The notes under the pieces: model-generated | Seen by the model: the letters and a program-made list of their open reading frames with translations, nothing else | The model's database searches: none | What the model was told of the DNA's origin: nothing | Part shown: piece after piece, positions 1 to 8,587 of the stretch | Layout of the letters: every line of letters starts with the position of its first letter | Numbering within the stretch: position 1 is the first letter of the stretch | Position numbers and translations under genes: made by a program | DNA from: Deltaproteobacteria bacterium | Lineage (GTDB): Bacteria > Desulfobacterota > DSM-4660 > Desulfatiglandales > HGW-15 | Assembly: GCA_019313825.1 (NCBI GenBank) | Contig: JAFDAM010000012.1 | Location: 1-39,697, forward strand | Direction: 5' to 3' | DNA length: 39,697 bases

Positions 1-191
1 TCGACAGGCGGACGGAATGCTTCTCCGTTATTCAGCCTCGTTCAGACCGGATAATATCCGAGGAAGCCCCCCGTCCGCCTCCTCCGGCTTCATGCGGATG
101 CACTGCACATAATGCAGTTCGACCATGAAAAGAGGCCCCACCGGCCATTAACTCCCATACGCCGGCATTGCAAAATCCTAACCGGACATTA
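1..191 (-). repeat. MITE-like element, family 2, truncated by window edge
   Basis: This stretch is a near-identical reverse complement of the first ~190 bp of the complete element at 29656-29980. Its outer end at 169-191 carries the same 23-bp terminal repeat (ends ...CCGGACATTA). Inside, GGCGGACGG near the left edge can pair with CCGTCCGCC near position 80, the same internal hairpin as in the full copy. No protein-coding frame is credible. The rest of the element lies beyond position 1. Assignment as a non-autonomous transposable element is inference from the terminal repeats and the second copy. Confidence 0.75.
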
Positions 192-848
192 CTGAAATAA
201 TATAGATTGCCTAAAAAAATTATTATCGCCTTAATGGATAGCTTGATTTTCATTGATCTTTCTTATAATTTTTAATACCCCATCCGCTTGCGATGTGCTA
301 TTAAAAATTATTAATAAAATAAAAACAGTGTTTTTCCCGTATAAGTGCCTGAATATGCAATGGCACGTATTTATTCGGACATTCAGGTTGCGCTGGATAA
401 ACCACTATGGCTTTATTGTAAATATTTAAGGGCTGTGTCAATCTCTTTTCCGGGTCGAAAGCCTGTGGGCTATGGTTCGCGGGTATCGTGCTTCCCAAGC
501 GGGCGGTTTGGGCACCTTTACCAATGCCCCATCCTTTATTCCGGCCGATAATACAGGATACTAGCCGCCCGCTTTGTCTTGTAGGGCGCTGATTTCCAGC
601 GCTTAAACAAGTTCGACCCTTCAAATCCCGCTTCAGCGGGACACGCCCCTTTCCAATCGTAACACTTGGGTTAATATGCTGCCCAATAAAAATAGATTTC
701 AAACAAGAGTTATGACAGGCCTTTTGCAGTGCCGAGTGAAATCGTTGAGCAGACCGAAACCAGGTATCCTTTCAGATTAATGGGCTTTCTTATCGGCGAG
801 GCAATTCTCAAGTTGAACCATTAACTTCATATTTTTTAGGAGGTGACT
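192..848. other. Gene-free region with several stem-loops
   Basis: No convincing gene is seen; the open frames here lack a good ribosome-binding site and read as low-complexity translations of structured DNA. Positions 192-420 are AT-rich. Positions 470-690 hold a cluster of hairpins: AAGCGGGCGG (497-506) with CCGCCCGCTT (565-574), GCGCTG (586-591) with CAGCGC (597-602), and TCCCGCT (626-632) with AGCGGGA (635-641). It could be a mobile-element remnant or a structured RNA. The promoter of the following gene should lie in the last 150 bp, but no clear -35/-10 pair was found. Confidence 0.5.
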
Positions 849-1718
849 ATGGGAGAGAAAAGATCGCAAGGTTATTCCATTTTTCATGAGACCATGGCTG
901 ATATGACCTGGCCGGATATAAAGAAGGCCGCTGAGAATGGTGCCATAATACTCCTGCCGACAGGAGTTATAGAGGAGCACGGCCCGCATATGTGCCTGGG
1001 TGTGGATACCTACGAAGCTTATATGTTTGCCAGAATTGTCAAAGAAAAACTGGAATCGAAAGGTGTTGAAACGCTTATTGTGCCACCCTTTTATTGGGGG
1101 ATTACCGCGTTCTGCGGCGCCTATCCCGGTTCATTTACCTGCCGGCCTGAAACAGTCAAGGCGGTCTATTATGACATACTCGATTGCCTTAATGAATGGG
1201 GCTTTAAACATGTGTTTGCTTTCACCTTACACCAGGAACCCAATCACGGCAGGATGATTATGGAGGCCATGAAGGAAGGACAGAGCAGTATCGGGATAAA
1301 AGCCTACTATCTTATCTGGCCTGGTTCAAAACATGCTTCACGATTCGGACTGAGCGGCAAGGAGGAGTATGTCTTTAATGTGCCATCCCCCCCACCTGAG
1401 GGACCTCCTCCGGAATTCGCGGATGTGCATGCCGGTAAAGGTGAGACCGGTATAATGATGGCCTATTTCCCTGACCTTGTTGATCCGGAGATGGCCAAGA
1501 CACTCGAAGCGAATAAAAGGTCTTTCAAGGAGCTGGCAAAATGGGGAAAACTATCTCCTGAAAGCCTAAGGAAGTTTATGGGCCAGGGTTACATTGGTGA
1601 TCCGGCAAACTTTGATCCTGCGTCAGGTAAAAATTGGATGGAAGACAAAAGCGATAGGACCGCTGATGCGATTGATTCCTTCCTTAAGGGAACTTTCGAA
1701 CCACCGGAGGTTAAGTGA
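849..1718 (+). CDS. Creatininase-family amidohydrolase
   Basis: Predicted metal-dependent cyclic-amide or formamide hydrolase of the creatininase fold, cytoplasmic. The N-terminal block LPTGVIEEHGPH...D gives the family's metal ligands Glu42, His44 and Asp53 with the E-x-H and 11-residue spacing of creatininase. The usual NGHGGN block is replaced by LHQEPNH, which keeps an H-x-E pair (His128, Glu130) as in true creatininase. A HAGKGETG segment matches the conserved HAGxxET block. The ATG at 849 is chosen over the GTG at 843 because AGGAGG at 838-843 sits 5 nt upstream of the ATG and overlaps the GTG. Length (289 aa) is a little above the usual ~240-260. It is followed 9 nt later by an alpha/beta hydrolase gene, so the two are probably co-transcribed. 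The substrate cannot be told from sequence; creatinine itself is only one option in this broad family. Confidence 0.88.
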   Translation: MGEKRSQGYSIFHETMADMTWPDIKKAAENGAIILLPTGVIEEHGPHMCLGVDTYEAYMFARIVKEKLESKGVETLIVPPFYWGITAFCGAYPGSFTCRPETVKAVYYDILDCLNEWGFKHVFAFTLHQEPNHGRMIMEAMKEGQSSIGIKAYYLIWPGSKHASRFGLSGKEEYVFNVPSPPPEGPPPEFADVHAGKGETGIMMAYFPDLVDPEMAKTLEANKRSFKELAKWGKLSPESLRKFMGQGYIGDPANFDPASGKNWMEDKSDRTADAIDSFLKGTFEPPEVK

Positions 1719-1727
1719 GGTGCTCCC

Positions 1728-2591
1728 TTGAAAGTATATGGAGATTACACACAGGAGGAGTTGAACAGGCAGTACAACCAGGCAGCCCTGGTGCCTGATT
1801 TTTCTGATTACATAGAGCAGAATCGAGAGAGGAGCAAGTCAGTCAGAAAAGATATCCCATGCAAGCTGGATATTCCCTATGGCCCTTCTTTGGACGAGAG
1901 GTTGGATATCTTCCCAACAAAAGCACATGAAGCTCCAATCCTGATCTATCATCACGGAGGCGCGTGGTGCCGGGGGAATAATAAGGGGTCCAGCTATATT
2001 GCTGAATCCTGTGTATCCAAGGGTGTTAATCTTGTGATCCCTGGTTTTTCACTTGCTCCAAAAGTCACTCTCGATGAGATAGTCAGGCAGAATCATGCTG
2101 CCATTGTCTGGTCCTATCATCATGCAAAGGACTTTGGCGGTAATTCCAACCGGATCTATGTCGGTGGCCACTCATCAGGGGGACATCTGGCAGCCATGAT
2201 GCTGGTGACGGACTGGTCCGGGGAGTATGGTCTTCCAGAGAACCTAATCAAAGGGGCAGTCTGTCTGAGTGGCATGTATGACCTGGAGCCTGTTCGTTTA
2301 TCCCATCGCAATGAATACCTCTTTCTGGACGAGAGATCAGCCAATCGTAATAGTCCGATCCTTTATATCCCTGAATATAAACTCCCTATAGTGATCGGTT
2401 ACGGTGATGGTGAGCATGATGAATTTAAGAGGCAATCAGATTCTTTTGCGGCTGCATGGGAGGCTGCCGGTCACCCAATGACCAAAATTATTATGAAAAA
2501 TCAGAACCACTTTGAGGTGGAGCGTGAGTGGGCAAAAAAAGATAGTCCAATCATGAAGCGTTTATGGGCTATGTTGGGGCTGGATGAGTAA
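1728..2591 (+). CDS. Alpha/beta hydrolase, arylformamidase/esterase-like
   Basis: Predicted serine hydrolase of the hormone-sensitive-lipase/kynurenine-formamidase branch. The oxyanion motif HHGGAW lies at about residues 75-80, the nucleophile Ser149 is in GHSSGG (G-x-S-x-G), an acidic residue is in the GDGEHDEF segment, and the catalytic His is in NQNHFEVE near the C-terminus. There is no signal peptide, so it is cytoplasmic. The start is TTG at 1728, with GAGG at 1717-1720 as ribosome-binding site; no in-frame ATG is near. It begins 9 nt after the creatininase-family gene, which suggests one operon and perhaps sequential hydrolysis of an amide/formamide substrate. That joint role is inference. 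A plain carboxylesterase is the alternative. Confidence 0.85.
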   Translation: MKVYGDYTQEELNRQYNQAALVPDFSDYIEQNRERSKSVRKDIPCKLDIPYGPSLDERLDIFPTKAHEAPILIYHHGGAWCRGNNKGSSYIAESCVSKGVNLVIPGFSLAPKVTLDEIVRQNHAAIVWSYHHAKDFGGNSNRIYVGGHSSGGHLAAMMLVTDWSGEYGLPENLIKGAVCLSGMYDLEPVRLSHRNEYLFLDERSANRNSPILYIPEYKLPIVIGYGDGEHDEFKRQSDSFAAAWEAAGHPMTKIIMKNQNHFEVEREWAKKDSPIMKRLWAMLGLDE

Positions 2592-2596
2592 AGAAG

Positions 2597-2874
2597 CCAC
2601 GCCCTAAGGACGCTAAAAGGGTTGTATCGACCCTAGGAGGCGATAGCTGTTTCTTCAAGACGATATCTTTTTAGAATTCCACTTGACTCTGCAGTGGTCC
2701 AATATTTGGGTTTTATACATCTGAACCCTTTGGAATCTGCAACTGACTTGGCAAAGCCCAAATATTTGGCCACTTCCTCTAAAGGTAGTAGATATCGTCT
2801 TGAAGAGATAGTCATTGCCGGGTAGATTGCCCTATTCAGGTAGAGCCAATTTTTTCTGACCACGCCCAAAGGAC
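2597..2874 (+). repeat. Palindromic repeat family 1, copy A
   Basis: A 193-bp core (2633-2825) is a long imperfect palindrome. The outer arms contain CTTCAAGACGATATC and GATATCGTCTTGAAG. The inner arms are GTGGTCCAATATTTGGG and CCCAAATATTTGGCCAC. Both flanks carry CCACGCCC(T/A)AAGGAC (2597-2612 and 2860-2874), itself a small hairpin. The minus strand keeps an uninterrupted frame across the core, ending EETAIAS. The plus strand keeps the same frame as copy D but has ATA where D has ATG. It lies between two plus-strand hydrolase genes. Confidence 0.85.
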
Positions 2875-2925
2875 TAGTTTTTCTAAAATTGAATAAACAG
2901 AATCATTTATTTAGGAAGGGTAATA

Positions 2926-4644
2926 ATGAGCATACCTACTGATATTATAGCAGATATTGTACTCCACCGGGGCAAGATCGTTACAGTGGATAAAGACTTC
3001 AGCATCAAGGAGGCGATTGCCATAAAAGGCGATCGAATCATCCGGGTAGGAGAAAACAGGGATACAGACAGATTTATGGGGGTGAACACAGAACTTATTG
3101 ACCTGGATGGGAGGACAGTGGTCCCGGGGTTAATTGACGGACACGCCCACATGGATCGGGAAGGACTGAAATTCATTCAGCCCTCGCTTGCGGGCGCAAG
3201 ATCAGTGGAAGATATCCTTAAGATTATTGAAAAGGAAGTGCAAAAAAGAAAACCGGGTGAATGGATCGTAACTATGCCCTTTGGTGAGTACCCCTTCTAT
3301 TTTGGCACTGAAACAGAAGACTATTTTAAGGAGGGGCGTTTTCCGAACCGCTGGGACCTGGACAGTGTATCACCTGATAACCCGGTCTATATCAGAGGAA
3401 TCTGGTTTTACTGGAGAAAGTCCTTTCCTATCGTCTCGATAGCCAACAGTTACGCCTTGAGGATTGCGGGCATAGACAGCCATTCATCAGCCCCCTATGA
3501 CGGTCTTGAGATAATAAAAGATGAAAAGACAGGGGAACCCAATGGCATCTTTAAGGAGTGGAATCAGCCCTGCACCCTGGAATTCACCTTGATGAAAGCC
3601 GTGCCCCGTTTCAGTCATGAGGACAGGGTCAATGGATTAAAGACATCTATGGAACGGTATAATGCTGTGGGCACAACAAGCGTATATGAAGGTCATGGCA
3701 TCTCTTCCGATACCTTTCGGGCATTCAAGGAGCTTTGGGAGAGGGACGAGATGACAGTGAGGAGCTACCTGGTTCATAGCCCGGCCTGGGATTCTGTATC
3801 CGGGTCTGATATTCAAGAGGCGCTGCGTGATTGGGCAGCATTTGCGGGAGGCAAGGGCTTTGGCAATGAGATGCTGAAAGTCGGAGGAGTGTGGACATCA
3901 GTGGGCAACCCTGTCACGGAAAGGATACGAAGTCGGGAACGTCCATATACTGCCTGGGCAGGGTTTGGGGTGGATCAGACTCTCCCACCAGAAAGGGGGT
4001 CGTTGTATGATCTTATTCTTGCGGCCGCAAAGGCTGGTTTAAGGGCTAATGCCATCACAGTCACTTCTGAGGAGTTGGATGAACACCTGGCGGTTCTTGA
4101 ACGGGTAGACGCGGAAGTGCCAATTGGTCATAGACGGTTCGTGCTCCAGCATCTGGGATTTGTGAATGATGCGCAGCAGCATAGGATCAAGAAGCTTGGA
4201 ATTATTCCAACAGTTATACCATTAAGCGTATGGATGCACGGGTCTGAGAGGACTGAGGGGGTAGATGAGGAAGAGGTAATCAATTTTATGCCTTTTAAAA
4301 GTTTCTCGGAAAAAGGAATCAATTATGTTTTTTGCACTGATAATAAACCCATTAATCCTCTTCAGGCCTTTAGCGCCGCTGTTTCCAGGAGGGACATGAA
4401 CACGGGTGATGTTATTGTGCCGGAGCAGAAGCTCTCCAGAGAAGAGGCAATAAAAGCGCTAACTATCAATGGCGCTTTCCTTACTTTTGAAGAGGATATT
4501 AAGGGGTCCCTGGAGGCAGGAAAACTGGCTGACCTGATCATTTTATCAGACGATATACTTTCCTGCACTGAAGAGAAGATTGATGAGATAAAGGTCATAA
4601 AGACTATATTGGGGGGCAGATCTGTTTACTCCTGTGATGCTTAG
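2926..4644 (+). CDS. Amidohydrolase family protein (YtcJ-like, amidohydrolase 3)
   Basis: Predicted metal-dependent amidohydrolase of 572 aa, the usual length for the YtcJ/N-substituted formamide deformylase group. An N-terminal beta-sandwich part is followed by PGLIDGHAH with the metal-binding HxH (His73, His75). Further likely ligands are in YEGHGI, in VLQHLGF and in FCTDNKP (Asp), in the order expected for a TIM-barrel amidohydrolase. The C-terminal GSLEAGKLADLIILSDD is the classic strand that closes the sandwich. The ATG at 2926 has AGGAAGGG about 8 nt upstream. It follows two other hydrolase genes on the same strand but is separated from them by a repeat, so co-transcription is uncertain. 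Substrate unknown. Confidence 0.88.
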   Translation: MSIPTDIIADIVLHRGKIVTVDKDFSIKEAIAIKGDRIIRVGENRDTDRFMGVNTELIDLDGRTVVPGLIDGHAHMDREGLKFIQPSLAGARSVEDILKIIEKEVQKRKPGEWIVTMPFGEYPFYFGTETEDYFKEGRFPNRWDLDSVSPDNPVYIRGIWFYWRKSFPIVSIANSYALRIAGIDSHSSAPYDGLEIIKDEKTGEPNGIFKEWNQPCTLEFTLMKAVPRFSHEDRVNGLKTSMERYNAVGTTSVYEGHGISSDTFRAFKELWERDEMTVRSYLVHSPAWDSVSGSDIQEALRDWAAFAGGKGFGNEMLKVGGVWTSVGNPVTERIRSRERPYTAWAGFGVDQTLPPERGSLYDLILAAAKAGLRANAITVTSEELDEHLAVLERVDAEVPIGHRRFVLQHLGFVNDAQQHRIKKLGIIPTVIPLSVWMHGSERTEGVDEEEVINFMPFKSFSEKGINYVFCTDNKPINPLQAFSAAVSRRDMNTGDVIVPEQKLSREEAIKALTINGAFLTFEEDIKGSLEAGKLADLIILSDDILSCTEEKIDEIKVIKTILGGRSVYSCDA

Positions 4645-4651
4645 ACCCTCT

Positions 4652-4764
4652 ATTCATAAATTCGATGACGTATTTATTCACTCGGGACTAAGTGCTGAGT
4701 GAGCATTTGCTTGAGTCTCAAACATCAAAATACGTCACTTGATTTACGAATCGAAGCACTTAGT
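4652..4764. repeat. Two interleaved inverted repeats after the amidohydrolase
   Basis: Arm 4652-4675 matches the reverse complement of 4728-4751 at 19 of 24 positions, sharing TGACGTATTT exactly. A second perfect 10-bp pair, ACTAAGTGCT (4687-4696) and AGCACTTAGT (4755-4764), has one arm inside and one outside the first pair, giving a pseudoknot-like topology. No T-run follows, so a simple terminator is not supported. It may be a structured 3' region or the end of a small mobile element. Confidence 0.5.
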
Positions 4765-5169
4765 AATGACCATATATTCTCGCGATAAAAATTTGTCACA
4801 CGCCGATATAAAGGTAAATCTTCTTCAATCCAAATGGGGGTTTCTAATTGACACCCGGAACCCTTTCTCCTATTATCCCCACACTAAATGAGATTTAAAA
4901 GTCTGCGGTTGTCGGCGTGGGTCTGCGGCTAGTTAACCTCCCCGCCTACAAGGCGGGGCATCTATTAATCACATTATAGTTGGATGTCCCTCGGGATTCT
5001 CTTTTCATTCCGCTTTAAGCGGAACCGTCTCGTCTGGCGCCATGCCGACCCATAGCACATAAACGAGTTCGCCTGTCGAAAAGAGAATGCCAAGGCACAT
5101 TCTTCCCCGTGCACAGCACGGAGTATTCCGGCAAAGTTGTATAAAATCAAAAAGAAAGGGGTATAAAAC
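4765..5169 (+). other. Gene-free leader region before the dehydrogenase gene
   Basis: No gene is seen. A strong hairpin CCCCGCCT-ACA-AGGCGGGG lies at 4940-4958 without a T-run. A further inverted repeat pairs ATTCTCTTTT (about 4994-5003) with AAAAGAGAAT (about 5078-5087), and short hairpins lie between and after its arms. The dehydrogenase ribosome-binding site AAAGGGG is at about 5155-5161. The long structured stretch could be an untranslated leader, but no known riboswitch class was recognised. Confidence 0.4.
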
Positions 5170-6252
5170 GTGTACAAGATAGCAGTTATACCCGGTGACG
5201 GGACCGGCCCTGAAGTAACAGCCGAAGCGCTCAAAGTATTAAAAACTGTAGCGGACAAATTCGGCTTCAAATATGAATCAACAGAATTCGATTTCGGCGG
5301 TGAACGATACAAGAGGACCGGCGAGACCCTTCCCGAAAGCGCTCTTGAAGAGCTTCGCGGTTTTAATGCCATCCTATTGGGCGCGATCGGTCACCCTGAT
5401 GTCGCCCCGGGGATACTGGAAAAGGGCATCCTTCTGAAGGCCCGCTTTGAACTGGACCAGTATATCAACCTGCGTCCTGTTCGTCTCTACCCGGGTGTGG
5501 ATACGCCTCTAAAAGACAAGGGGCCGGACGAGATAGACTACTGTGTGGTTCGTGAGAATACAGGGGATCAGTATACAGGCGCGGGCGGTTTTACACTGAA
5601 GGGTACACCTGATGAGGTGGCGGTCCAGACGGCCGTGTACAACCGTTTTCAGGTGGACCGGTGCCTGAGATACGCATTTGAATACACCCGCAGGTACGGC
5701 AAAAAGGCAAGGAACAAGGGAGAACATAATACACTGGCCCTTGTGGGCAAGACAAATGTCCTGACCTATGTCTATGACCTCTGGGAACGTGCCTTTCATG
5801 AGATGGGAGAAAAGGAGTATCCTGATGTAAAGCGTGAATACTACCACGTGGATGCTACCTGCATGTGGATGGTAAAGAATCCGGAATTATTTGACGTGCT
5901 TGTCACGGGCAATATGTTCGGCGATATCATCACCGACCTCGGCGCCATAACCCAGGGCGGTATGGGCCTTGCGGCCGGAGGTAATATCAACCCCGATGGA
6001 GTAAGCATGTTCGAGCCTATAGGAGGTTCAGCCCCTAAATATACCGGCAAGGGAGTAATCAATCCGCTTGCTGCCATCTGTGCCACTTCCATGATGCTTG
6101 AAACCCTGGGTGAGCAGGATGCGGCCACCGCCATTGAGGACACGGTCCGGTTTTTGACGGCAAACAAGCTCAAGAGCATGGATGCCGGGCGCATGGGCTA
6201 CAGTACAAGCGAGGTGGGCGACCTTGTGGCCCAACATGTGGCGGATCAGTAA
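5170..6252 (+). CDS. leuB: 3-isopropylmalate/isocitrate dehydrogenase family protein
   Basis: NAD(P)-dependent beta-decarboxylating dehydrogenase, 360 aa, full length. The start IAVIPGDGTGPEV is the family's N-terminal signature. The substrate-binding helix KARFELDQYINLRPV, the VRENTGDQYTG loop, the catalytic-Lys block VGKTNVLT, the metal-binding GNMFGDIITDLGA and the nucleotide-binding GSAPKYTGKGVINP follow in order. The GTG start at 5170 is supported by AAAGGGG 8 nt upstream. Overall it most resembles the isopropylmalate dehydrogenase group that also includes tartrate dehydrogenase. No leuA/C/D genes are adjacent, while an aconitase converges on it just downstream, so an isocitrate or homoisocitrate role remains possible. 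The symbol is a family-level guess. A family-1 repeat starts 2 nt after its stop codon. Confidence 0.8.
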   Translation: MYKIAVIPGDGTGPEVTAEALKVLKTVADKFGFKYESTEFDFGGERYKRTGETLPESALEELRGFNAILLGAIGHPDVAPGILEKGILLKARFELDQYINLRPVRLYPGVDTPLKDKGPDEIDYCVVRENTGDQYTGAGGFTLKGTPDEVAVQTAVYNRFQVDRCLRYAFEYTRRYGKKARNKGEHNTLALVGKTNVLTYVYDLWERAFHEMGEKEYPDVKREYYHVDATCMWMVKNPELFDVLVTGNMFGDIITDLGAITQGGMGLAAGGNINPDGVSMFEPIGGSAPKYTGKGVINPLAAICATSMMLETLGEQDAATAIEDTVRFLTANKLKSMDAGRMGYSTSEVGDLVAQHVADQ

Positions 6253-6254
6253 AT

Positions 6255-6527
6255 CCACGCCCATCCAATATCCCGATTTAAGGGGAAGAACATGGCATTG
6301 GATATATCCCAGAAGGGGTGTCTATCAAAGGAGGCAATGGCTGTCTCTTCAAGGCGATATCTTTTTGAAATTCCACTGTCCTCTGCAGTGGTCAAATATT
6401 TGGGTTTTATGCCTCTGAATCCCTTGGAATCTGCAACTGACTTGGCAAAGCCCAAATATTGACCACTTCCTTAAAAGGTAGTAGATATCGCATTGAAGAG
6501 ATGGTCATTGCCGAATAAACCACACGA
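6255..6527 (+). repeat. Palindromic repeat family 1, copy B
   Basis: The core is about 6330-6515, with the same outer (CTTCAAGGCGATATC / GATATCGCATTGAAG) and inner (GTGGTCAAATATTTGGG / CCCAAATATTGACCAC) arms as the other copies. The left flank begins CCACGCCC, encloses a CCC...GGGG hairpin and ends near CATGG at 6295; the right flank is cut short at CCACACG. The plus-strand frame starts with ATG (6337) but is broken by a 1-nt loss at AAATATTGACC relative to copy D. It occupies the gap between the convergent dehydrogenase and aconitase genes. Confidence 0.85.
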
Positions 6528-6543
6528 AAATCCTGAAAACCTT

Positions 6544-6580
6544 CCGGCCTGAGGCATATGCCTCCGGCCTTTTGATTTTC
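6544..6580. terminator. Bidirectional rho-independent terminator
   Basis: GGCCTGAGGCAT directly abuts ATGCCTCCGGCC (6546-6569), giving an 11 of 12 bp hairpin with a minimal loop. On the plus strand it is followed by TTTTGATTTT, and on the minus strand by GGAAGGTTTT. It sits between the convergent dehydrogenase and aconitase genes and could serve both. Confidence 0.65.
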
Positions 6581-8513
6581 AGGCCTTCAATTCATCCTTC
6601 ACAAAATTAAGGGCACCCCCTGCCAGGAGGTGCCTGCGCTGGCGATCAGAGACCTCCAGGAGCGTTATGACCTCCTGGCCGTTGACCAGGGCAGGTATCT
6701 CCATATCTCCTTTTTCAATATGCTCTCTTACGTCGGGAAAGACAACCTTGGTATCCTTGCTGAAACGGTCGTAATCCTCCGGGTCCTTAAAGACAAGCGG
6801 CAGGACACCAAAGTTGCAGAGATTTGCCTTATGGATACGGGCAAAGCCCTTGGCTATCTTAACGCGCACTCCAAGGAACCTGGGCGCCAGGGCAGCGTGC
6901 TCACGGCTTGAACCCTGGCCATAGTTATCACCTCCGATCACCACGACTGTACCCTTTTCTCTGCACTCTGCATAAAAATTCGGGTTTAATTGACTAAAGA
7001 CATACCGGCTGATTGCCTTGATATTTGAGCGAAGCGGCAGGATCTTACTGCCTGCGGGCATGATATGGTCTGTGGTGATATTGTCTCCGACCTTAATTCC
7101 CACCCGGGCCGCAATGGTCTCAGGCAATGCGGTCATCTCAGGAAGAGGCTTAATATTCAGGCCCCTTATCACCTCTGTCTTCATCAGCTCATCCGAAGGA
7201 TAGATAATCGAGGACCTGTCAATGCGATATCTTGCAGGGTCTTTTATATGGGGATAGCCTATTTCATTTTTAAGATCCCTTGGATCCGTGATCACACCCT
7301 TGAGGGCTGAAGCGGCAGATGTCTCAGGAGAGCAGAGATAGACCTTATCGTTATTGGTGCCGGAACGGCCGGGGAAGTTACGCGGAAAGGTGCGGAGGCT
7401 TATATGGTCTGTGCCCGGCGCCTGTCCCATACCGATACACCCCAGGCATCCGGGCTCATGGACACGGGCCCCGCTTTCAAGAAGCGGGAGGATACCTCCC
7501 TGCTCCACCACATTCTCAAGGACCTGCCGGCTTCCGGGGTTTATATGGAAAAATACATCAGGATTGCGATGCCTGTCCTTGACTATCTCCGCCACCGCCA
7601 TAAGGTCGCGGTATGATGAGTTGACACAGCTTCCGATAATTATTTGGTCCACCTTAAGGCCCGCCACCTCCCTTACAGGGACCACGTTGCCGGGTGAAGA
7701 GGGGCATGCGATCAACGGCTCCAGGGTTGAGAGGTCAATCGCATCGTATTCATCATATTCTGCCCCCTTGTCCGCATAAAGCTCCTGCCAGGCATCACCC
7801 CTGTCCTGTGCCTCCAGATAGGCGCGGGTATTCTCATCAGACGGGAATACGGAGGTTGTGGCGCCCAGTTCCGCGCCCATGTTGCCGATGGTCTCCCGGT
7901 CGGTGGCTGAAAGGCTCTTGACCCCGGGGCCATAATACTCCACGATCTTTCCCACACACCCATTGACATCATGACGCCGTAGCATCTCGAGGATCACATC
8001 CTTTGCGCTGACCCAGTCAGGGAGCCCCCCTGTAAGCTTTACGCCGAGCACCTCAGGACACGGGAGATAGTAAGGACGGCCCGCCATGGCCATGGCCACG
8101 TCCAAGCCCCCTGCGCCAATGGCCAGCATGGATACACCTGCACCGCTTGGGGTATGGCTGTCAGAACCGATCATGGTCTTTCCGGGGATGCCGAAACACT
8201 CCATATGGAGCTGGTGAGAGACGCCGTTTCCGGGCGGGCTGAAATGGATGCCGTGACGCGCGCATACGGTCTGGAGATATCTGTGGTCATCAGCGTTTCT
8301 GTTGTCACCCTGGAGTATGTTATGGTCCACATACTGGACAGAGATCTCTGCCATGGTCTTCTCAATGCCCAGGGCCTCAAACCCCAGCATTGCCATGGTC
8401 CCCGTGGCATCCTGAAGCAGTGTATGATCAATCCTTATGGCAATCTCTTTCCCCGGGACAATCTCTCCTTTGACGAGGTGTGCTTCCAATATCTTGTGAG
8501 TAAGATTTTTCAA
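6579..8513 (-). CDS. Aconitate hydratase (single-chain, 644 aa)
   Basis: Aconitase-type [4Fe-4S] dehydratase interconverting citrate and isocitrate in the TCA cycle; cytoplasmic. It has the large-domain blocks VDHNILQGDNRNADDH, GSDSHTPSGAG and GSCVNSS, and the HEPGCLGCIGMGQAPG segment supplying two further cluster Cys; together these give the three cluster ligands. The swivel domain follows with TTDHIMPAGSKILP and GDNYGQGSSREHAALAP. Both halves are in one chain, unlike leuC/leuD. The length fits the shorter bacterial aconitase group (~640-650 aa) rather than the ~890-aa AcnA/AcnB. The start is TTG at 8513, preceded by GAGAAAGGGA; no nearby ATG is in frame. It is convergent with the leuB-type dehydrogenase. 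Confidence 0.92.
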   Translation of the reverse strand: MKNLTHKILEAHLVKGEIVPGKEIAIRIDHTLLQDATGTMAMLGFEALGIEKTMAEISVQYVDHNILQGDNRNADDHRYLQTVCARHGIHFSPPGNGVSHQLHMECFGIPGKTMIGSDSHTPSGAGVSMLAIGAGGLDVAMAMAGRPYYLPCPEVLGVKLTGGLPDWVSAKDVILEMLRRHDVNGCVGKIVEYYGPGVKSLSATDRETIGNMGAELGATTSVFPSDENTRAYLEAQDRGDAWQELYADKGAEYDEYDAIDLSTLEPLIACPSSPGNVVPVREVAGLKVDQIIIGSCVNSSYRDLMAVAEIVKDRHRNPDVFFHINPGSRQVLENVVEQGGILPLLESGARVHEPGCLGCIGMGQAPGTDHISLRTFPRNFPGRSGTNNDKVYLCSPETSAASALKGVITDPRDLKNEIGYPHIKDPARYRIDRSSIIYPSDELMKTEVIRGLNIKPLPEMTALPETIAARVGIKVGDNITTDHIMPAGSKILPLRSNIKAISRYVFSQLNPNFYAECREKGTVVVIGGDNYGQGSSREHAALAPRFLGVRVKIAKGFARIHKANLCNFGVLPLVFKDPEDYDRFSKDTKVVFPDVREHIEKGDMEIPALVNGQEVITLLEVSDRQRRHLLAGGALNFVKDELKA

Positions 8514-8587
8514 TATCCCTTTCTCCGTAATTTCAGATCATAACCTAAAAAAGGAGACTCTTCACATAAATGAGTGCGCGTTAACGA

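Noticed and set aside
301-702. 133-codon minus-strand open frame
   Set aside because: Its translation follows GC-rich hairpins, it has no ribosome-binding site and the residue pattern is not protein-like.
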